Shown one piece after another: positions 14,001 to 27,000 of a DNA stretch of 64,000 nt. The notes below the pieces were generated by a model. The model saw nothing but the letters and a program-made list of their open reading frames with translations, was not told the origin of the DNA and searched no databases. Numbering within the stretch: the first letter of the stretch is position 1; each line of letters starts with the position of its first letter. Origin of the DNA: Callaeas wilsoni (taxonomy: Eukaryota; Chordata; Aves; Passeriformes; Callaeidae); assembly GCA_013398955.1 (NCBI GenBank), contig VWPU01014799.1, positions 29,852 to 93,851 on the forward strand, in the 5' to 3' direction. Position numbers and translations under genes: made by a program.

Positions 14001-16709
14001 ACCCCTGAATTTAAGCCTTTGCTTAATCTCAGTGACTCATTTAACTATGGGGAAAAGAAAGCCTTTGCTCATGATATATTCTTTATCTTCTACTGAAAAA
14101 GTGTCTACATATAAGACACAAAAGTCATAGAGAAACATTGCGAAATAGTAGCACTGGTGTTTCTTTTATTTGCAGTCAGCTATAAATTCAATTTGTAAGT
14201 ATGGGAGTAAAATGGAGCTGACAGTGGTTAAAGAAGCTGTAACTTTCCCCTCCCCACACACTAGAGAACCAAGAACTGGAGATGCTACTCCTTGAAAATC
14301 AAACATTTTCAAAAATACTTACTTCACTGTGTCTGTTCAGCAAATCTTTTTTGTGATTTTTGTTGTTGTTTTGATTTTTTTTCTGGTTTCTTCCTTCCTT
14401 TCACATGCAGCACTGACCATTTACAGGTGGCTTCTTAAGAATAATGATCCAGGAGAAGAGGAAAGGGACAGCAGCCCTAGGATGTTTTCTATTTACAAAT
14501 CCTAACCGAGAGGCTTCTGTTCCCTCTCATGCAACTTTACAAAGCTGTCCTGTCTTGAAAACAACAACCAAACCACAAAAATTATTCTGCTACTACTTCC
14601 CCAACATTACCATGAAATAATTCAGATATTGAACACCCTAGTGCATTGGGTCTTGTTTTTTTCTTTTTTACTTGTGTTTTGTTAAAGAACAATTTTTGTA
14701 AGGCTGACCTAAGGTATCTGTGATTTCTTCTGGGACTCCTGAATGGAAGTGCTAGGGAGGAGAAAAGCTTTTATGTGGCTTTGCCTTCCCCATTTCTTCT
14801 TTCCTGATCTAGAACCATCTGATTTTGGCTTGTGCCTTAAGGCAAATAAACCAAAGCTGTAACTGCAGTCTGGTGGCGTCAGTGATTTTACAGAAGGTTT
14901 CATCACAATGTACCCCCTTCTTCCCAAATCTTGAGTAAAAAAACACAATAAACCAAAGAAAAAACCACTTCAGAGCAAGGTGAGGAGAAGCCAGAAAATG
15001 GTTTGTGATGGCAGGAATTACGGAGAATAGCAATGTGTATTGCCATCACTCCCTGACTTAATGAACTTCAACTGAGTATTGTTAAAGGCCCTTGGAACAG
15101 CAGCAAGAGATTTTCTGATCTCTGAAAACACCAAAGAAGTTTACCGGAGGTGGTTTCCATCAACTTACCAGCTGCTATAGTTAAAAACCAAACCTGCCAT
15201 AATCTATTTTGTTAAGTCTTTGTTTTTGAAGAAAAAGAGTAGTCCTTGTAGGCAAAAACCTCATGCAGGTCACTAAGGTTGCAAAAAATACTGTGTAAAT
15301 GCTGTCATAAAACCAAACAAAGCAAAATTATTCTGCTGTGAATAACATGTGGTTACCATTTGTTTACAGCTTAGTCCAGCTATCAAAACAAGCCAAACAT
15401 TTTGCTAAACGGTTCACAGTCATTTTACAAAGAACACAGGTTAGGGGAGGTATGTGCAGGATTTGCTCTTCTGGTGTCAGCAGTGCTGCTGAAGCTCTGC
15501 TCCCTGAGCCTGGGCATCGGGCAAGGTACACAGGCTAATTGCATGTGCTGTCCACCGAGGAGCTGATCCCACTGCAGACACCCTAACATCATAAAAGAAA
15601 AGAAAATGCCACGAATTCCCTCTTCATTTAATTTCGTTCTTCATGAAAGGAAGCATTTAGAAAGATGAGTGGGGTCTGGGGTTGACAACACATCATTTTC
15701 TTAGTACACAAATGACTTAAGACCAGCAATTGTAATCTGTCTGGAGGATAAACAGGGAAATGTTTTGCACGAAAGAGCTGTTGGAAGTGATGCGCAGAAG
15801 GGGAATGTCTGGTTGCCTGTGGAGGCTGAAGGGAGGCCTGCTTCAAGGCCAAGTTTCAAATATCATCTGTTTTCACTATAACACTATGTAGCAAAACAAG
15901 CCTCAGTAAAATTTTCATATAAGTGGGGGAGAATTTAATTGCTTTGCTTTTTTTCGCTGTCATTTTTTTTCTCTGATTCAGAAAGATGTTTGAAGGAATT
16001 TTGTTTGCTTGAATCTTGAACATAAATAAAGAATGTGCACTGCTCAGGAACAGATGAAGTGTTACAAATTGGAACAGAAAATATAAACATGTTGGGAAGT
16101 TAGGAGTGTGCATATGAGAATGTGTATGTGTGGATGCATATTTTTGTGACATGAAAGAACTCATGTAATAAAAACTTTCAAAATCTACGGAGAAAGATTC
16201 TGTCCATAATGAAGTTAAGCATCAATGAAATTTTTTTTCTCCCCGGGTCACTGTGTTTTCATATGTTGGCTACCGAAAAAAAGATCAAGCAAAACTATTA
16301 AGTGAAGACTGGCACTAAAGTGAATTTGCTATGCAAACCTAAAATCAGAAATGCTGTCTATCCTCTAGCTAAGCTGAGGTGCATTGAAGAAAGGACATGA
16401 AATGCACTGGTGACAACTGCTTGCAACCGACAGATACAAAACCTGGAACGGATGAGCAAATGACTGCTGATAACAAGTTTCTCTTGTATGACAGGGCACT
16501 CCTCTTGGCAAGTGATTCCTGTGTGATTGATAAGGAGTCTCCCACAACAAGGATACATACTGGAAAACAGACAAAGTATGGCATCCAAAATTGCATGGCT
16601 GCTGCTTCAGTTGACTGTGTGACATTAATTGTGGCTCTAGCTTGACTGTGTGCTCAGTGTGTGAATGAAAAGGTAGTTTAGCTGCCCGACAGAGACATAC
16701 TAAAAGCTA
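11098..16709. other. Non-coding stretch, nothing recognised
   Basis: Mixed-composition DNA with only short random open frames. The part around 12.75-13.3 kb is somewhat GC-richer and open in several frames at once on both strands. That is a composition effect, with no start, splice or domain evidence behind it. Confidence 0.6.
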
Positions 16710-16734
16710 ACACACACACACACACACACACACA
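16710..16734. repeat. (AC)n microsatellite
   Basis: Twelve uninterrupted AC units followed by a short A run. Probably polymorphic. Confidence 0.98.
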
Positions 16735-19700
16735 AAAACCCATAACTTCTTTTCAAAAAGGAAGCCCTTTCAGGGGAAGTTGGAGCTCACGGCTCCTGAA
16801 GGCAAGTTTTTGGGTCAGCAGAGCCCCATTGTGTGTCATCTGGCAAAGCCCGCTCCTGACAGCGTGTCCATTACTTATCACACTGTCCTAGCAAAGGCAT
16901 CTGACAAAAGAATCCAGTGTCAAATACTTGGGCAAGATTGAGCAATTCTGGCCCCTGGAGAGGTGAGATTAGCAACACAGGGAGCAGCCGCCAGCTGGGG
17001 CCTGACGTTGGGTAGCTGTGTTTAGTGCTGCTGGTGGCTGAGGCTCATTGCAACGCCGGGACATCCTGTGGAGAGCCACAGCACATAATGGAGCAGGGGG
17101 ATGGATGCCCAGGAGGGACAGGTCCTGGAAAAAACAGCTAGTGCAGGGTGTGCTGATAGGTATGATGATATAGACACAATAACTGAAATGGAAAAAAACA
17201 TCCCTAACAGCAGAAAGACAAGTTCGGTTATGCAACACACTCTGTTTATATGGCAAAAGGAAAGTTTGTACTCCCACCTGATTTCCTGAGGATTGCCTTA
17301 CACAACACCAGCACAGCATGGTCCACTTGTGAGCACAATATAAATAATTCCCAAAGAGAACTGTCCTATTGTTCCTGTTCTCTCTGCCAAAGCTTCAGTC
17401 ACCACAAAAGCATGGCATCTCTCTTGATCCAAGCTGGTCGCATTTTGAAATGTTTTCCGGTAACTGTATACTCAGAGCAAGAAGTTCAGGGAAATGAACA
17501 GAATTTGATTTCCTAGGGAGCTCGGGCATGTGCCTGACTGGCTTTGGTTTCTAAGACACAAGTTCACGTGTGTATTTCCTACAGCAGGGCTACAGACCAC
17601 ACAGTCTTATGCTCATAAAACGTTACAGGAGACCCTGGAAACAGGAAGCCCTGTTTACTGCACCTCAGGTTCTATCTGCAGATCAGTTGCCACTGGTTAT
17701 AACCTCACTGGCAACGAACCAGTGTTGTGGTGTTCTGCTGACTGATACACGGCTTGAATAAAGAAAATCTAGGTCACCATCCTATAGCTGAGTTAGGGTT
17801 GTAGCTAGAGAGGGTTAAAGGCTTCTGCTGAGAGGGCCCAGCCTTAGGGGAAAAGCATGAATGGGTACTGGGTTACACCTCTTTGTGGCATGGACCACTC
17901 GGGGTATAAGAAGGCTTCAGCTAGGGATGCTTCAGCTCAAATGCTGTTACAACATCTCTCCTTTTTACTTGGTTATTTTTATCCAATCCATAAGAACCCC
18001 ACTCTTTGGCATGCCTTCCTCTCCTTCCTACCCAACTGTGACTGAAACTAGCCAACAGTTTCTGAAAGTTGAGGGAAACTAAGGACAGACACGTGTATAA
18101 AGTGATGGCTTTTCCACAGTAAATCAAGCTGAAACACGTTTCACAATTAAAATATGCAGAAAGCATCACAGAGTTATCCTGTAAAATGGAAGAACTCAAA
18201 AGAGAGCTTGGTTTAAAATATGGCAATAGGCCAGCTCAACAATGATTGAAGAACAAGGATGCCAGGAGGCTGAGAGAACAGTAACAAAGCCTCACATTTA
18301 CAACAGAAGAGGAGGCAAATACAAAAGCCAAGTAAGAGGCAAGGAGAAGTTACAGTAACAAAAATACTATTATTAAACTCCCACCCATGATATTTCAACT
18401 GAATTCAGCTGTTTTGAAATTATCTTCTTGACATATTCTTCTGTGTAGGCAGGCAAGCTTTTGAAATCAGTCCCCTAAACCACAACAAACACATGATAAA
18501 GCATTATGAACCATTTTTCACCTAACCCATTTTTACAGAAATACTGGCTGTCCTCTGAGGGAAAAGCAAATGATGAAACAGCTGTGAAAAAGACAACTCA
18601 TTTCCTCTGTTCATTTCGCTCTCTACTTTTGATCTACTTTATACGTAGGTGAACTGGATCCAGAAGACCAAAGGGTTATCTCAGCACACAGAAGTGTTCT
18701 TTTTCAAAGAGTTGTTGGGAAGCAGTAATCAGTACTGCAAGCTGTTGATTGTGAACAGTTTGGCTCCCACTGGGGAAGGATTCCCCATGTCCTGGATTGT
18801 GCTATAGGAAATCACAGCAGGATTATGTAATCTGCTGGGAGCACGGAGTCAACTGAACCCTAGAGATCGTTTGTTCGAAAACAAAAAGGATAATCACAAT
18901 TCTTAGGAGAGCTGTTCTTTAAAACGGGCCTCGGAAGTTTATTTCCACTGTCCAATTCTTCACAGCAGGTTGGCTCACGTGTACTCGACTTCTCACCACT
19001 ACAAGTGACTTAAAGAGTAAGGTTTATCAAACAGTTGGTGGTAATCACCTATAAAAAGAACTGGTCATATAAAGGTATAAAATTACTGTCAGATCCCTTT
19101 GTTCTGCCCTGTATTTTCGGCTCTCAGATACATGCTTTTTCCAGCAAAGGACTGGCCTAGCACTCACTTTATGACAACTTCTGATCCTACAGACCAGGGC
19201 AGAAGGCCATAATGATGGCCAGGAATGGATTTCTAGTGTACATATGCTAGAACATACAAGAGCTTGAGAGGCAAAGAGTATATTGCCTAAATCAGAGAAT
19301 ACTATTATTTACCATTTCATGTCTTCAGGGAGAGGGCACCGGTTTTGAAGTCTGAAACAAAGAAAACCAACTGTCTGCAAAGTGAATGTTTACTCCGAAT
19401 TTTCCTTTCCACCCATTAACCTGAAAATGGGAAATACACTGAATGAGAAAATAATCCATTAGTTTAAGGTCATGACACAGCCCTAATTTTTTTTTTTTTT
19501 TAAAGCAAATAAAACTGAGTGCTTTGTGCTACATCTGTCCTCGCCCAATGACATGCACCTTAATTTATGGCCATTTAGACTTGTTTCTTCAGAATGTGAC
19601 CTATCCTACGCTAAGCTTGTTTCTGTCACTCATTTTTTTGTATGGTATGAGGAATATTATTTAAATTTTCTGTTTCATTACCCTCATAATGAACTAAGCC

Positions 19701-22700
19701 ATGTAACCCCCTTAAAACAATATTGTATTAGCAAAGTCAATGAGTCAAACACTAAGCAGTAATATCCACAGCTTCCTGAATTAATGAAAATATTTCTGGA
19801 AGCGCTAACAAACTTGTAATTTAGTACTGAACATCAATCTCTGCTCGTGGCTGGAGTAATGTCTTGGTGGCAGGAAAAGGGACTGTGGGAACACTGCGGC
19901 GCTCCTCACATCCTCCCTTAAGGCACTCAGTACTGACTTTTAGCAGAGACAGAACTGCATGATTAAGCAAGCCACGGACCCCAGTTAATGTGGCAGCTCC
20001 TGTTCTGCTTGCAAAGTGCTCTGAATGGAGAAACCATCACATGAAGCATCAGGAGAGGAACACTTTGGACATCAGCGCAGGCATTTCAGACAACAGGATG
20101 CCAAATTTTCTGAAGAATGAGAAAATACATGTCCCGTTGTGCACATAAATTCATTGTAAGACTGTAACCTTGGACTGGCTTTTCAGAGAGAAAACTGGAT
20201 CTCCAGACAGATTGAGCCCATCATGAAGTTAAGTTTCTTGCTACGTAACACCATGGAAAGCAAAACTGACCTGATCACACACAGCTCAAAGTGCTGATCT
20301 TAGTGATATTCTCTTTTTCCAAGTACAGGGTATAGTTTGGTTTTGGTTGGTGTTTTTTTTTTCACAGAACATCAAGCTATACACTTACTCACTGGTGTAA
20401 ATAACACACACTGGAAAGAAAAACAAGAGAGAGGAAGAGGCTCAGCTTGGAAAAAGAACCATCAATTTTCATTTCAAATGTAGCTGAACAGAAGACTTGA
20501 GAGGGAAGACATTAATGATTACAAGTGCTAAACCAGGACTTCACTATAAAGTTATTACCACGTCCAGATGTTGTTTTTGCCTTTGACAGTTTTTTGAGGT
20601 TTTACTTACAAAAACACAGATATGCATCTAGTCTAAGGGCATCTACATGCATTTAGAATGCCTGTAACACCGTTAAGAAGCTGACCTTTATACATTCTGC
20701 ACTCCCATTCACCTGCAAAATGAGGAATATGGTGATGGGAATAAAAAAGTTTGTTTAAACAAAGAATATATAGTTTACTAGTAGTACATAATTAGTATTA
20801 ACAGATGCATTTAATGGTTATTCCAGCAACACTCTCCAGTAGTTTTCATGCCTACAAGTTGTAATACTGCCCCAGATGATGAGTTTAAATCCATGCAAAA
20901 TTTGGGTATATTAGATGTGCATTAGTGACGCTTCTTACTGCATACTATACCTTCTGAAAGTTTTTTGCTGTTGGAAGCGTTTAAAAATAAAAATCTCTTA
21001 AAAATGGACTTTTTCCCTTGAAAGTATTACATATATCTAATTACTGTGCTGCCAAGCTGAAATACTCCCTCCATCTTCTATTCCAAAACGGATGGCAAAT
21101 AACAAGCACCTTGGAATATTCTCCACTTAGAGTATTTAGCTTGCGGTTAAGGACTTTCCAGCTTTCTGGGTTAGCACCACATCTCTAGAAAACTGCTGCA
21201 GATCAAGGAGCACCAGCACAGCTGACATAATTCAGTCTCAAATGAACCTTCCCATACTTAATAGCTCCTTGTGTCAGCATGTGTCCTAAACTGAAACATC
21301 TCAGATTGAATTTGGCTGCAATTCAAGACTAAAGGGATGTGTTTAGGAACAGAAGAGCCTAAAGTGGTCAGAGGTTCCAAAGGTAGTGGAAGCATTATGG
21401 CTGCTGAGACACTGCATGTAAAAAGAGATGGGTTTATCTTTTTTCCTCCCACCTCCTCACAATTCCGACATTTGGATTTTTTCTGTGCAGTGTGTCACTA
21501 CTCAACTGGGAGAGGAAACAAAGCGGCAACATTTTTCTTAATGTTTCTGCAAGTCAACCAAGGTTGCGCTATTCCAAAGCAAACTTCTACCCTGAAAAAA
21601 ACCTCCAAGTCTTAGGCAGTTAAATTCACAATGTCTATTAATGAAACTGTTATTCTGTAACATATACAAATACTGATTAATTATCCCTTATTTTAACAAG
21701 TGTCTGTGGGCCAGAGGCTTTCTTTCTCATTCCACATAAAAGTGCATCTGCAGTGGTGTAAAAAACAATTGATTTTGTGGTTTTTTTCAGTCTAAAATTA
21801 TTTTACACAAACAGTTTCTATAGAATGTTAACAGAAGCTATACCTTCTTAAATGTCTTTTGGTAGCCTTGTTTATTTCTTTAGAAAAATAATTAACTAGT
21901 ATGACTCAATTCAACTCTGTAAACCATGCTACTTCCTTACATAGGTTCAGGTCAGTTCAAAAGTTTGATATTATACGTTATATCAAACATATAATTTCAG
22001 CCTTCCTTAAATCTGCTTCTTAGAACAGTGGCTATGGGGTATTCAGTTCTCTGGTAGTCTGAGTGTCACCTGGGGTTAACTTTAACTCCAAACCCCAGTT
22101 TCCAAAACGCCCCCCTTAAGCTAGCAGATTGATACAACTTCAGCAAAATTAGTTTTGGAGAAACATGAATTGCAGAGACTTTGGAAGAATTTTCATTGTC
22201 TTGTTTAGAACAAGATACAGAAATAAAATAGAACCCCAATTTCGGTTTACAAAGTATAGCTTTAATTATACAGACTGCTTAAATGAGTTTGCAAATATAG
22301 ATTTTAAAAAGTCATGAGTTTTCAATATATACATTCTGAAATACCATTATCACATTTACATTTGAAATACTTATTGCTAATATATTAATATTTGTTGTCT
22401 TTTACCAAGTGTTAACTATTAAGTATATTTTTGTTTAAGTGTTCAACAGTAATTAACCCATCATTGAAATACCATCTCTAGACGTTCTCTAGTGCATATA
22501 TGCTTTTGTAGGGATTCAGGCATTACTCTGACTTACAGGTTATGGACAGCATAAATATGTCCTCTAGGCTTAAATGGGAGCCATGCTTAAGTTACAGAAA
22601 AGAAAAAAAGGCAGGTACCCTACTGAAGAGGGATAAATAACTAAGAGAGAAGGTATTGACTCAAGTCGTAAAGGCTAACAAACTCATATGCTTGGAGCTT

Positions 22701-23344
22701 CAGTTTTAGTCTTCTCTCGGTCGCAGCAAGAATGTGAAATACCAGAAAGTTAATGACTGCCTGGCACACAGCATTCTGGTATAATCACAACAATCTGCGG
22801 AATACAAACAGATTGCAAAGGATTTCATGTGGAACAAATTGTATTAAAGAAGATTCTTTAACGAAACATCATTTTTGAGTCATGGAGTACATTAAGTAAT
22901 TTCGAGGGGAATCTTCAGTGCACGTCAGGCTCCTAGAGCATTTCTTCATACTGCTCCTCAATGCATGCCTCAAGAGGTGGCAAGGTAGTTTTATCATTAC
23001 ACAAACTGAATTTTAGTTTCTTTGCTGAAATTATCAGCAAAGGCACCAACTTGGAGGTGATTTCTCATCCTAAGCAAATTGCTCAGCCACAGCTTCTTTT
23101 GAGTAAGGCCAACGGAAGTCAGAAAATGGTTTCAGTGGACACACATAACAGTGAACAAATAGTGAGATTCCATTAATGATCTCCCAGTCCCTTGCTTTTT
23201 TGCCAGTGTCATTTTCAAACCAACCTTGCCATGTTTGTACCTTTCTACACCACAACCCGAATTCGACAAATCAACCCTTTGAGAGTAGGAGTTTCTTTAA
23301 CAACTTCATACAGACTCAAATGTGGCATCGAATAGCAGTATATG
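16735..23344. other. Non-coding DNA 3' of WASHC3
   Basis: No gene recognised. The right-hand part may be WASHC3 3' untranslated sequence if a distal poly(A) site is used: minus-strand ATTAAA lies at 22261-22266 and AATAAA at 21871-21876. The region from about 22.2 to 22.5 kb is notably AT-rich. I see no interspersed repeat that I can name. Confidence 0.5.
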
Positions 23345-23369
23345 CTTTGAAAATAGATTCAAAATGGGT

Positions 23370-23375
23370 TTTAAT
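23370..23375 (-). terminator. WASHC3: Candidate poly(A) signal of WASHC3 (ATTAAA)
   Basis: The first canonical-type hexamer downstream of the WASHC3 stop codon on the minus strand is ATTAAA. It would give a 3' UTR of roughly 590 nt. Later candidates are ATTAAA at 22261-22266 and AATAAA at 21871-21876. Sequence alone does not decide which is used. Confidence 0.35.
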
Positions 23376-23939
23376 ATATTTTTCACTTGTGTTTTAGTTT
23401 TTCTCAAATCTGAAAATCACTGATTTGCAATCACCATAAGAGAGCTGACATATGTAATTCTTGTTGCATCACTGCAGATATAGGATACTGAGAAAAAAGT
23501 ACATTTCATCAATGAAACATTTGCATTTTCCTTAGTTAATTTACCTTTACGTTATGGGGCAGAAAGAAGGCAACGTAGGTTAAACGTGTCACATAGAAAA
23601 CCAAGCAATGACCACAATGCAGTTTTAGAGACCTGGAGGTTTAGAGATGAGGAATTCTTAGAGCCCTACAAAGTAATTTCATCAGAATCAGAAACGAATC
23701 TGACATGATGCAGCATAGAAACTGCAAGGATCTCATGATTCATTTTCACGGGGGAAGGCTTCAGCTTGAAACACGCTGCCTGTTCAAACTTTCCAGAAGA
23801 GAACACGGAGGATCTTAGCTCTTAAAAACACCACCAGATAAACCATGTCACCCATGTGATCCACGCAAAACCACTGTCTGCTAAAGCTCCAAACACATGA
23901 GCACTTAACAAAGGTTTCCAAAGGCTGCAATCAGTCTCT

Positions 23940-24024
23940 TCAGTCACTGAAGGAAGATTCACTGTCAGAACTGTCTTCTGCTTTGCCATCGTCTCCCCAA
24001 GCAGGCACAGGGGCATCTGGGGTC
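23940..24024 (-). CDS. WASHC3: WASHC3 coding exon 7 and stop
   Basis: Completes residue 174 and encodes 175-201, from TPDAPVPAW to the acidic end DSSDSESSFSD, then TGA at 23940-23942. The acceptor is CCTGCAG. The PDAPVP and DSSDSESSFSD blocks match the family C terminus; the middle (WGDDGKAE) is diverged. Confidence 0.96.
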
Positions 24025-27000
24025 CTGCAGGCAACAAAAACATTCCATGTTGCAAATCCAGCTGAGAACACAAGCAACTCAGCATGTAACAGCATCGTCC
24101 TTTCACGACAACTGCAGGCACTTTATTGCCACAACATTTAACACATTAACTGTTTATGGTTCACAAACTCACACCTCAGTGGTATTGCTTCACCTACAAC
24201 TGAAAGGCAAACACTAGAAACTGTAACTCACTGGACATCAAAACTCTGCAGACACCAGTGAGAATGCACGCCTTTGATGCCATCGGAAATGATGACAGAT
24301 CATTAAGAAGTGGCAAACACTTGCAGAAAGAGTTGAAAGCAGGCAATAATGATTAATTCAATTTTTTTCAATCTTCAGAGGTTCTAGGGGCTGAAAGGAA
24401 CATTCTGTACACCATTGAGCAGTGTAAATAGTACATGAAAAAAATAAGACAGGAAATGAACAATATTGTATCCAACTAAAACTGCAGGGATAATTTAGAG
24501 ACGCAAAAAAGAATTACTCAGAGTGGAATTTGGCTAGAACATTGGGTTAAATTTGACATGCAAGAACAGCCATGGGATTTTTATTGACTACAAATGATCA
24601 GACCTCTTGTATTTATTTTTAAAGAGACTATTTAGGATGGATCTTAACACTGTGGCAAAATGTTTGCTTGGGGAATCTACTGGAAATGAAGGTGAGAGAA
24701 GCAAGCCATCTAAAGACTAACTAACATTACTGCCTGAAGATGCTGGCTCTCCCTGGACTCTCCCTCCTAAGTATGTAATGAATTTGACATACAAGCAATA
24801 GAGAGGCTGATAAAGTCTGAAAGCAAGGTAGAAAATACACACATAATTACACTTGGGGAAAAATGTCATTCAGAGAAACTCACTTCCTGTATGACAGTTG
24901 ACATCTCTTGCATAAAATATTACATTTTAAACTAAGCTGACAGTTGTATTAATCATCCTGTTCTTATTTATCTTGGGGGTATAGAATTTCTTTTCCCACA
25001 TTAGTTCTGTTTAGTGTAATTTCTCTGTTGGGAATCCCTAAAGTAACCTTAAAGTGTTCCTAAACATTTTGCGTGCAAAGATGAGAAGTGTGTTAAAGAA
25101 CTGCAGAAGAGTCTTCTCCCTCCCCCCTGCACACCTCTAAAACAAATTAAGAAAGCATTTGCTTTCTCATGCAAATACCACTTCACAATATTATTCCTTG
25201 TTGCCGTGGTAATGACAAAACAGAAGAGCTGTGCAAAGACATGTGATCTGGAGAGACCAGTGCAAAACCTCTCATTTATTAAGAAGAGGAAGATGGCGCT
25301 GAATTCCTTTAGTTTATGAGAGCAGGACAAACTCTCCTGGAACTGAAGACAGCCAAGAGAGGAAGGATAAGGAACACAAGTTAAAGATAGGTAAATTGAG
25401 AGCTTGATAGAACAGGTAGTTACCAAACGCTGTAGAAAGTTGAGAAAGGAGCAACAAGAGAGATGGAACAGTCAAAAGGAGAGGGCAGAAACAACATTGT
25501 ATTACTAGAATTATCACATTTAGAGCCACAAAAACCCCATGCTCAGCCAATGGCAAGGAGCTGGGGGAGCCTGCAGTAAGTGACTGAGCATACAGCCATG
25601 TGTACATTTTCCTAGTTATCTCTGGAACGGAGTGAGCAGACCTAAGGAATCTGAAAACCCAAGAAATGTGGTGTGAATGGCAAGATACATATAAAAAAGG
25701 AAGCCTATAATATCAAGACAAGAAAGCAAGAAAATGAAAAGAAAGGTCACCTCTGACACCTTAACATGTTCCACATTATGCACCTTGCCAAATAATTGGC
25801 TTTCTTTAACCAGTTTTCAAACCAGTAACATTATAAAGAAAATATGACTAAGCATTACTGTTGCACAGATCTTGGAAGATGGACTTGGAGATCTAACCCC
25901 AAACATATTCTGTGAGCCTCAGTCCACAGTATTAATGTTCCTCTCTTAATGCAAAATAGACAATCCAAAAGCAGACACTTTTTTAAAAATTGCTTTTCAA
26001 ATTTTAACCAATTATCTTTTTGTTTTATCTACTATAAAAATCCACCCAAACATGAAGAAATAGCATTTATAGAAAGGTGTGGACTTGAAAGCACAGCAAA
26101 AAATACAACATATTTAACACACATATAGAAAACCCATGTTTGCTAAACCTCTCTCCACCTTGCACAGGGTTGTCTTCTTATTTTTCATTCAATCAGTAAA
26201 AATATCAACTGAGGAATAACTACTTTAGGCTTATTTAGACACCAGGAAGTAGCTGGGGGCTAAAGTGACTCATCATATGATGATACTTCAGGTTTATTTT
26301 ATTTAACAAGTTGCTAGTTTCAGAATAAGCCTTTACAAAATATAAAAAGACTTCCCTGGAAAGGAAAAATGGACTTTTTAATACCCTACAGTTTCTGAAA
26401 AGAATGCAAAAGTATTTCGAACATTTTGGTGTCTATAATGTAAGAAAGAAAGTTAATACTTTCATCAGTTTAACAAATTCTGTGAAATAATACAGCAGAA
26501 TTAAATTAAATGTCAGCTGTAAAATAAGATTAAAATTAATGGTTATGGCCAGACAAGAAACTTTGAAAATTACTACCTATTCTTAGTAGTCTTCACATTA
26601 GGTTAACTCAATCAACAGCCAAAATTTTAAACTGCTGACTTCAATTTACACTGTCAATTTTGAAGTCAAGTTGTACACTCCATCTGCTGAGGGAATCTGG
26701 AAACAACTGTGTTGTCCCTAATGCATCCAGCAAAATAAGACTGAGTTTGTTCTTACTACTCTACAATAATGACATTTTCTTATTGGAGTGTTGAAAGAAA
26801 GTATCTGGGAAAAACCTCATAGTCTAAGAGGTGCAGTGAAAATGGCTCCTGACCTTTTATTTGAGTCCTCATTGCTAAATGCACTTTGTCAAATGCTAGC
26901 TTGTCACTGCTATAGCTCAAAACACCTTGAACAATCTTTTCTAAGCACATGTTTTTCCAAGTTTTTTAAACACACAGTTGCACTCCAGCCCTACTGAGAG

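Noticed and set aside
17740..17915. AATAAAG and GGGGTATAAGAAGG motifs suggesting another LTR
   Set aside because: The order is wrong for one plus-strand LTR (poly(A) signal before TATA), and I found no TG...CA ends or target duplication.
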